The position numbers and the translations under genes were made by a program. A DNA stretch of 64,000 bases from Comamonadaceae bacterium (GTDB lineage: Bacteria; Pseudomonadota; Gammaproteobacteria; Burkholderiales; Burkholderiaceae_C), in assembly GCA_013297925.1 (NCBI GenBank), contig JAAFJC010000005.1:36210-100209 (forward strand), read 5' to 3'. The notes beneath the pieces are model-generated. The model saw only the letters and a program-made list of their open reading frames with translations, searched no databases and was not told where the DNA came from. How positions within the stretch are numbered: position 1 is the first letter of the stretch; each line of letters begins with the position of its first letter. Shown here one piece after another: positions 58,719-64,000 of the stretch.

Positions 58719-58770
58719 CTATTGAATTTATAGCGCTTCCCGCATATTCGACGCCGCTTACTGGCCAATA
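58718..58770 (+). repeat. 65-bp palindromic repeat copy abutting the DUF11 gene stop codon
   Basis: GCTATTGAATTTATAGCGCTTCCCGCATATTCGACGCCGCTTACTGGCC; TAG stop = 58716-58718. Confidence 0.7.
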
Positions 58771-58806
58771 CGATCTCAAAATCGCTCCTCAGGGAGCGAT
58801 TTTGAT

Positions 58807-59535
58807 TTACATGTACATGCCACCGTTGACGTGAATTTCTTGCCCCGTGATGTAGCCTGCTCTCGGGCTGGCCACGAAGGCGACGGCATGTGCAATGTCG
58901 GCAGGTTTGCCCAAATGGCCCAGCGCAATTTGCGTGAGCAAGGCTTTTTGCTGCTCTTCGGGCAAGCTGGCCGTCATATCCGTTTCGATGAAGCCTGGAG
59001 CAATGCAGTTCACCGTGATGTTGCGGGAACCGAGCTCGCGAGCCAAGGCACGCGTCATGCCTGCCAAGCCGGCTTTAGCAGCAGCGTAATTGGCCTGTCC
59101 CGCATTGCCCGACGCACCGACCACCGAGGTGATGTTGATGATGCGCCCATAACGCTGCTTCATCATCGGGCGGATCACAGCGCGGGAGAGGCGAAACACA
59201 GCTTTGAGATTCGTGTCCATCACGGCATCCCAATCTTCATCCTTCATCCGCATGGCCAGTGTGTCGCGCGTGATGCCGGCGTTGTTGACGAGCACTTGAA
59301 TGCCGCCGCGCTCTTTGACGATTTGGTCAATCAGTGCATCGGTAGCCGCAGCATCCGTGACATTGAGCACCACGCCATGGATGCCAGCGGCAGTGATCTT
59401 TGCAGCGCCTTCCGCGCTCGTGGCAGTGCCAATCACCGTCATGCCAGCGGCTTTAAGCTCCTGCGCAATCGCCGCGCCAATGCCGCGTGTGGCGCCTGTG
59501 ACTAAGGCTATATGTTGTTCCGATGGATTACTCAT
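58807..59535 (-). CDS. fabG: 3-oxoacyl-ACP reductase
   Basis: ALVTGATRGIGAAIAQELKAAGMTVIGTATS; NYAAAKAGLAGMTRALARELGSRNITVNCIAPGFIETDMT. Confidence 0.96.
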   Translation of the reverse strand: MSNPSEQHIALVTGATRGIGAAIAQELKAAGMTVIGTATSAEGAAKITAAGIHGVVLNVTDAAATDALIDQIVKERGGIQVLVNNAGITRDTLAMRMKDEDWDAVMDTNLKAVFRLSRAVIRPMMKQRYGRIINITSVVGASGNAGQANYAAAKAGLAGMTRALARELGSRNITVNCIAPGFIETDMTASLPEEQQKALLTQIALGHLGKPADIAHAVAFVASPRAGYITGQEIHVNGGMYM

Positions 59536-59583
59536 AATTTCTTTCTGCTTAGGTTGTTGGTTTTATGGAGATGAAGAGAAATT

Positions 59584-59746
59584 TCCGGACGCAAAGGGCG
59601 CAAAAGTTGCGCAAAAGACGCAAAAAATACCAATAAAAAAAACAAATAAGGCACTTGCTTCGATCACTGCAACTTCATTTCTTTGATATCTTTTTGTATT
59701 TCTTTTTTGCGTCTTTTGCGCAACTTTTGCGTCTTTTGCGTCCGGA
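59584..59746. repeat. Long inverted-repeat hairpin element, copy 2 (between fabG and fabD)
   Basis: TCCGGACGCAAAGGGCGCAAAAGTTGCGCAAAAGACGCAAAAAATAC ... GTATTTCTTTTTTGCGTCTTTTGCGCAACTTTTGCGTCTTTTGCGTCCGGA. Confidence 0.92.
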
Positions 59747-59757
59747 TGTTTGTGTTT

Positions 59758-60696
59758 TTATGCCACGAGCAGCTTCGCCTCAGCCAAAGAAGCCGGATCA
59801 AACACCGCGCCGCTGGTGATCTCTGCATCGATGCGTTTGCACATCCCCGCCAGCACCTTGCCCGGCCCGCATTCGATCACGGTGTTCACGCCCCGTGCTT
59901 CGATCGCAGCAATGCATTCCACCCAATGCACCGGGCCGAATGCTTGGCGATACAGGGCATCTTTGATTCTTGCGGCATCCGTCTCAACCGCCACATCAAT
60001 ATTGTTCACCACCGCAATTTGCGGCGCATTGAAGGTGAGAGTTTCTAGTTTCGCCTTCAGCTTCTCAGCCGCCGGCTTCATCAAACTCGAGTGAAATGGC
60101 GCAGACACCGGCAGCGGCAAGCAGCGCTTTGCGCCCTTGGCCTTGAGCAATTCGCTCGCCTTCTCCACGCCCGCCTTGCTCCCCGCAATCACCGTCTGCG
60201 CCGGATCGTTGAAGTTCACCGCTTCCACCACTTCGCCGCTCGCTGCCGCAGCTTCTGCGCAGCCCGCGATCACGTCGCTAGCGGCCATGCCCAGCACAGC
60301 CGCCATCGCCCCCGTACCCACCGGCACAGCCTCTTGCATTGCCGCAGCCCGCAAGCGCACGGTTTGCACCGCGTCTTTGAGTGTCAACACGCTAGATGCC
60401 ACAAGCGCAGAATACTCACCCAGCGAATGCCCCGCGACAACAGATGGCACTGCCCCACCTTCAGCGAGCCAAGCCCGATAAGCCGCCACCCCCGCCACCA
60501 GCATCACCGGCTGCGTGTTCGTGGTCAAAGCCAGCGCCTCTTTCGACCCTTCCTTGATCAGCTTAGCCACATCCTCACCCAGCGCCTCCGAGCTTTCTTG
60601 CAACACGGCAACGACAGCGGGATGATCACCCCAAGCGTCCAACATGCCCATAGCTTGCGAGCCTTGGCCGGGGAAAACAAATGCAAATTCTTTCAT
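59758..60696 (-). CDS. fabD: Malonyl-CoA:ACP transacylase
   Basis: FVFPGQGSQAMGMLDAW, VVAGHSLGEYSALVASSVL. Confidence 0.96.
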   Translation of the reverse strand: MKEFAFVFPGQGSQAMGMLDAWGDHPAVVAVLQESSEALGEDVAKLIKEGSKEALALTTNTQPVMLVAGVAAYRAWLAEGGAVPSVVAGHSLGEYSALVASSVLTLKDAVQTVRLRAAAMQEAVPVGTGAMAAVLGMAASDVIAGCAEAAAASGEVVEAVNFNDPAQTVIAGSKAGVEKASELLKAKGAKRCLPLPVSAPFHSSLMKPAAEKLKAKLETLTFNAPQIAVVNNIDVAVETDAARIKDALYRQAFGPVHWVECIAAIEARGVNTVIECGPGKVLAGMCKRIDAEITSGAVFDPASLAEAKLLVA

Positions 60697-60724
60697 TCAA
60701 TCCATCTCCAAATCATTGATTGTT

Positions 60725-61183
60725 CTAAAGAACCAACGTCATAAAACAGCTATTTTCATCTGGCAAATAGCCTGCAAACGGCTCGCAGACTGTGAAGCCG
60801 AAGCGCGAGTAAAGCGCCCGAGCTGGTGCAAATTGAGGTTGAGAGCCTGTTTCCAAATTCAAGCGTGTGATGCCTCGCTCACGCGCCTGGGCAATGATGT
60901 GCGTCAACATCGCTGCACCCACGCTTTGCCCACGATGCGCATTGGCTGTCCGCATCGATTTGATCTCGCCTTCGCGCTGCCCCAAATCTTTCAACGCACC
61001 ACATCCCAAAAGCGATTCACCGTCCCAAAGCGTCCAAAAATTGATGTCAGGCTGGCGCAGTTTGTCCAAGTCCAATGCATGCACACTCTCCGGCGGCGAC
61101 CAAGCTCGCATGTCACGCAAATGCTCCTCCAGCAGCAAGCGAATCGGCTCGCCACTCAGATCATCTAAAAGGATGCGCCTCAT
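60725..61183 (-). CDS. GNAT family N-acetyltransferase inserted in the fab cluster
   Basis: [58 protein letters not shown]. Confidence 0.85.
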   Translation of the reverse strand: MRRILLDDLSGEPIRLLLEEHLRDMRAWSPPESVHALDLDKLRQPDINFWTLWDGESLLGCGALKDLGQREGEIKSMRTANAHRGQSVGAAMLTHIIAQARERGITRLNLETGSQPQFAPARALYSRFGFTVCEPFAGYLPDENSCFMTLVL

Positions 61184-62229
61184 AGCGTCAAAAGCACTGC
61201 GCCCCAAGTGAACCCACCGCCTACGCCTTCTAGCATCAGCGTTTCGCCTTTTTCGATCTGGCCGCTACGCACGCCATGATCGAGCGCCAGGGGAATCGAC
61301 GCAGCAGAGGTGTTGCCATGATCGGCAACAGTGACGATGACTTTGTCTTCACTCATTTTGAGTTTTTTGGCTGTGCCGAGCATGATGCGGATGTTGGCTT
61401 GGTGGGGGATGAGCCAGTCGATATCGGCTTCCGTTTTGCCCGCTTTGGCGAGCACGGAGCGCGCCACATCGGCGAGTACGCCAACGGCAAGTTTGAAGAC
61501 GGCTTGGCCGTCCATTTTGAGCAACGGATCGCCCAAAATTTGTCCGCCATTTACCGTGCCAGGCACGCAAAGCACGCCGACGTGTTTGCCATCGGCATGG
61601 AGCTCGCTGGCCAAGATACCGGGCTCGCTGGATGCTTCCAAAACGACCGCTCCCGCGCCATCGCCAAAGAGCACGCAGGTGGTACGGTCTTTGAAATCGA
61701 GGATACGGCTGAACACTTCGGAGCCAACGACCAAGGCGCACTTGGCTCCGCCCGTTTTGATCATGGCATCAGCCACGGTGAGCGCATAGACAAAACCGCT
61801 GCACACAGCTTGTACGTCGAAGGCGGGGCAGCCTGCTATGGATTTAGTAGCTGCTTGCGCATGATTTATGCCGGCTACCTGCTCTTTTTTCTCAAAAAAT
61901 TGGCCTAATTTGTGCTGCAAGATTGCTGCAGTGGAGGGAAAGATCATGTCTGGCGTTGAGGTGGCGCAGATGATCAGATCCACATCGCCCGCCACCTTGC
62001 CGGCCGCTTGCAGGGCGCTCACGCAGGCAGGCAAGGCCAGATCGCTAGCGGATTGGTCTGCGGCGGCGAAATGCCGATTGCGAATCCCGGTGCGCTCTAC
62101 GATCCATTCGTCGGATGTTTCGATGCCGTCTTTGGCGAGGCGGGCAGCCAAATCAGCATTGGTGAGTTTGTTGGTGGGCAAATAACTGCCCGTGCCAGTG
62201 ATGCGAGAGTAGATCGTGGCGCTTGTCAT
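61180..62229 (-). CDS. fabH: 3-oxoacyl-ACP synthase III with in-frame repeat-derived insertion near the active-site Cys
   Basis: [54 protein letters not shown]. Confidence 0.95.
   Translation of the reverse strand: MTSATIYSRITGTGSYLPTNKLTNADLAARLAKDGIETSDEWIVERTGIRNRHFAAADQSASDLALPACVSALQAAGKVAGDVDLIICATSTPDMIFPSTAAILQHKLGQFFEKKEQVAGINHAQAATKSIAGCPAFDVQAVCSGFVYALTVADAMIKTGGAKCALVVGSEVFSRILDFKDRTTCVLFGDGAGAVVLEASSEPGILASELHADGKHVGVLCVPGTVNGGQILGDPLLKMDGQAVFKLAVGVLADVARSVLAKAGKTEADIDWLIPHQANIRIMLGTAKKLKMSEDKVIVTVADHGNTSAASIPLALDHGVRSGQIEKGETLMLEGVGGGFTWGAVLLTL
61835..61903 (+). repeat. 65-bp palindromic repeat copy inside fabH
   Basis: GCTATGGATTTAGTAGCTGCTTGCGCATGATTTATGCCGGCTACCTGCTCTTTTTTCTCAAAAAATTGG. 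Confidence 0.9.
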
Positions 62230-62285
62230 GGGTGAGAGTTTGCCATGCTTTTTCTACGGTTCTGGCTGGCTAGTGGTGGAAGAAA

Positions 62286-62444
62286 AATACCGGACGCAAA
62301 GGGCGCAAAAGTTGCGCAAAAGACGCAAAAAAGAAATTCAAAAAAACTGCCTTGAGGCCATAACCAATTCAGAGTTTTTAAATTGGTTTTCGGTATTTTT
62401 CGCGTCTTTTGCGCAACTTTTGCGTCTTTTGCGTCCGGTATTCG
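62286..62444. repeat. Long inverted-repeat hairpin element, copy 3 (between plsX and fabH)
   Basis: AATACCGGACGCAAAGGGCGCAAAAGTTGCGCAAAAGACGCAAAAAA ... TTTTTCGCGTCTTTTGCGCAACTTTTGCGTCTTTTGCGTCCGGTATT. Confidence 0.92.
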
Positions 62445-62448
62445 GTAT

Positions 62449-63546
62449 TCAACTCTCAGCCACGCCAACCCCAGAAGCCGCAGCCAACACCGGCGCAGCA
62501 TGAGAAATTCGAGTTTTGAGTTTATCGAGCAGTCCATGGCTGGCAGCTTCATACGCTTTGGCCAAAGCCGCCTCAAAAGCCAGTGCATCCGCCGAGCCAT
62601 GGCTTTTGAAGATCAAGCCTCTGAGCCCCAAAAGCGCTGCGCCGTTGTAGCGACGGTGATCCACGCGATCTTTGAAGGCATTTAGAACTGAATAAGCGCC
62701 GATAGCGGCAGTTTTGGTGAAGATGCTGCGAGAAAACTCATCTTTGAGGAATTGGCCGATCATTTTGGCGAGGCCTTCGCTGGCTTTGAGAGCGACGTTG
62801 CCTACAAAGCCATCGCACACCACCAAATCCGTCACACCGGTGTAGATATCATTGCCTTCAACATTGCCATAAAAATTCAAATCGCCATTGTTAGCCGCAG
62901 ATCGCAGCAATTCGCCGGTTTTTTTGATGATTTCGTTGCCTTTAATGACTTCTTCGCCAATGTTGAGCAGGCCAACGCTTGGGTTTTCATCGTTTTTGAG
63001 CACCGACACCAAGGCCGAGCCCATGATGGCGAATTGAAACAGGTGTTCGGGCTGGCAATCGACATTGGCGCCGAGATCGAGCACGGTGGTGCTGCCGCCT
63101 TTGATGTTGGGCATCTGTGTGGCAATCGCGGGGCGGTCGATACCATCGAGCGTTTTGAGCACATAGCGGGCAATGGCCATGAGCGCGCCGGTGTTGCCGG
63201 CAGACACAGCCGCTTGCGCTGCACCCTCTTTCACCTGCGCAATGGCGACGCGCATGGATGAGTCTTTTTTCTTGCGCAGAGCAATCTCAATCGGGTCATC
63301 CATGCTCACTACTTCGCTGGCGGACACGATGCTGGCGCGTGGATGCGCGAAGCCTTTCAAGGATTCGGGCAGGCCGACTAAAACCAAACGAGCCTGCGGA
63401 TGGCTCTCCAAAAACGCGCGGCAGGCGGGCAGCGTAGAAGCGATGCCATGATCGCCGCCCATGCAATCAACGGCGATGGTGATGACGCTTGGCGTATGAC
63501 CAGTAACGTGACCTGTGGGCTGCGGGAAAGGCGTTGTCTCGCTCAT
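62449..63546 (-). CDS. plsX: Phosphate acyltransferase PlsX
   Basis: [51 protein letters not shown]. Confidence 0.96.
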   Translation of the reverse strand: MSETTPFPQPTGHVTGHTPSVITIAVDCMGGDHGIASTLPACRAFLESHPQARLVLVGLPESLKGFAHPRASIVSASEVVSMDDPIEIALRKKKDSSMRVAIAQVKEGAAQAAVSAGNTGALMAIARYVLKTLDGIDRPAIATQMPNIKGGSTTVLDLGANVDCQPEHLFQFAIMGSALVSVLKNDENPSVGLLNIGEEVIKGNEIIKKTGELLRSAANNGDLNFYGNVEGNDIYTGVTDLVVCDGFVGNVALKASEGLAKMIGQFLKDEFSRSIFTKTAAIGAYSVLNAFKDRVDHRRYNGAALLGLRGLIFKSHGSADALAFEAALAKAYEAASHGLLDKLKTRISHAAPVLAAASGVGVAES

Positions 63547-63563
63547 GGATGAGAGTTTAGATC

Positions 63564-63632
63564 ACTATTATTTTAATAGCACTTCGCGCAGTGTTTGTGC
63601 CGGCGATATGCTCAAAAGGCTTCGAAAAATAC
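63564..63632 (+). repeat. 65-bp palindromic repeat copy, rpmF-plsX intergenic
   Basis: ACTATTATTTTAATAGCACTTCGCGCAGTGTTTGTGCCGGCGATATGCTCAAAAGGCTTCGAAAAATAC. Confidence 0.9.
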
Positions 63633-63645
63633 TAAAAAACCATGC

Positions 63646-63680
63646 AAAAAGCCCGCGCTCTCGTGAAAGAGCATCGGGCC
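63646..63680 (-). terminator. Terminator after rpmF
   Basis: Minus strand GCCCGATGCTCTTTCACGAGAGCGCGGGCTTTTT. Confidence 0.8.
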
Positions 63681-63731
63681 TGCATTGGTTTGAACTTGCG
63701 AGGCACAGCATACAAGCTGCGCCTAGGCAGA

Positions 63732-63920
63732 TTACTCAGCAGCGACTTGCTTGGGCTTGATCACCTGGCGGCCACGGTACATGCCGTTGGGGCTGATGTG
63801 GTGACGCAGACCGGCTTCGCCAGTGTCTTTGTCGGTGACGACGTTCGCGGCCACGAGGGCGTTGTGTGAACGATGCATGCCGCGCTTGGACGGCGATTTT
63901 TTATTCTGTTGAACGGCCAT
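63732..63920 (-). CDS. rpmF: 50S ribosomal protein L32
   Basis: [22 protein letters not shown]...[12 protein letters not shown]. Confidence 0.95.
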   Translation of the reverse strand: MAVQQNKKSPSKRGMHRSHNALVAANVVTDKDTGEAGLRHHISPNGMYRGRQVIKPKQVAAE

Positions 63921-64000
63921 GATGGGCTCCTAGAATTTGAATTTCGCTGACATCTTCATCAGCAAAGGGAAAGGTATTCGGGCTTGCTGCCTAAGGTATG

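Overview
The window is about 64 kb of a chromosome that looks like Burkholderiales, probably Comamonadaceae-like (inferred from gene order and protein style only). It is mostly housekeeping DNA: sdhB-sdhE-gltA; a tRNA-Ala/Glu/Asp cluster; ttcA, folB, dcd, waaA; a purine/allantoin catabolism cluster (uraH, puuE, uraD-allC fusion, ABC transporter, deaminase); a paaG-paaI-paaK segment; rpoE-rseA-rseB-mucD; and the fab cluster (rpmF, plsX, fabH, fabD, fabG, acpP, fabF). Accessory inserts are an OLD-like ATPase/TOPRIM gene with a ParE-type TA pair (16.5-19 kb), a 3.4-kb TumE/TumA + HigB-like + HTH-ImmA/IrrE + beta-protein island (44.7-48.0 kb) bracketed by inverted copies of a palindromic element, and a giant DUF11 surface-protein gene inside the fab cluster. 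The main unexplained structure is repeats. (1) A ~65-bp palindromic repeat, consensus about GCTATTGATTTAATAGCACTTCGCGCAGATTCTATGCCGGCGA(N~10)AAAAYGCTTCAAAAA, has 13 clear and about 4 degenerate copies. At least nine lie in frame inside protein-coding genes (fabH, waaA, a uraD-allC fusion twice, an SDR, a hybrid kinase, a membrane protein) or form the N-terminal signal region (rseB, a lipoprotein). Others supply a start codon (paaK) or a stop codon (DUF11 gene). The consensus has one open frame per strand, giving recurring peptides AGIxSAxxAxxxIA and AIDxVAxxAxSMPA. This resembles the gene-invading Rickettsia palindromic elements. (2) A long intra-operon hairpin family built from GACGCAAA units has three copies whose two arms agree within each copy. 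(3) A ~115-bp imperfect palindrome with conserved centre and variable but self-complementary arms flanks the TA/ImmA/beta-protein island. All calls were made by eye; no searches were run.
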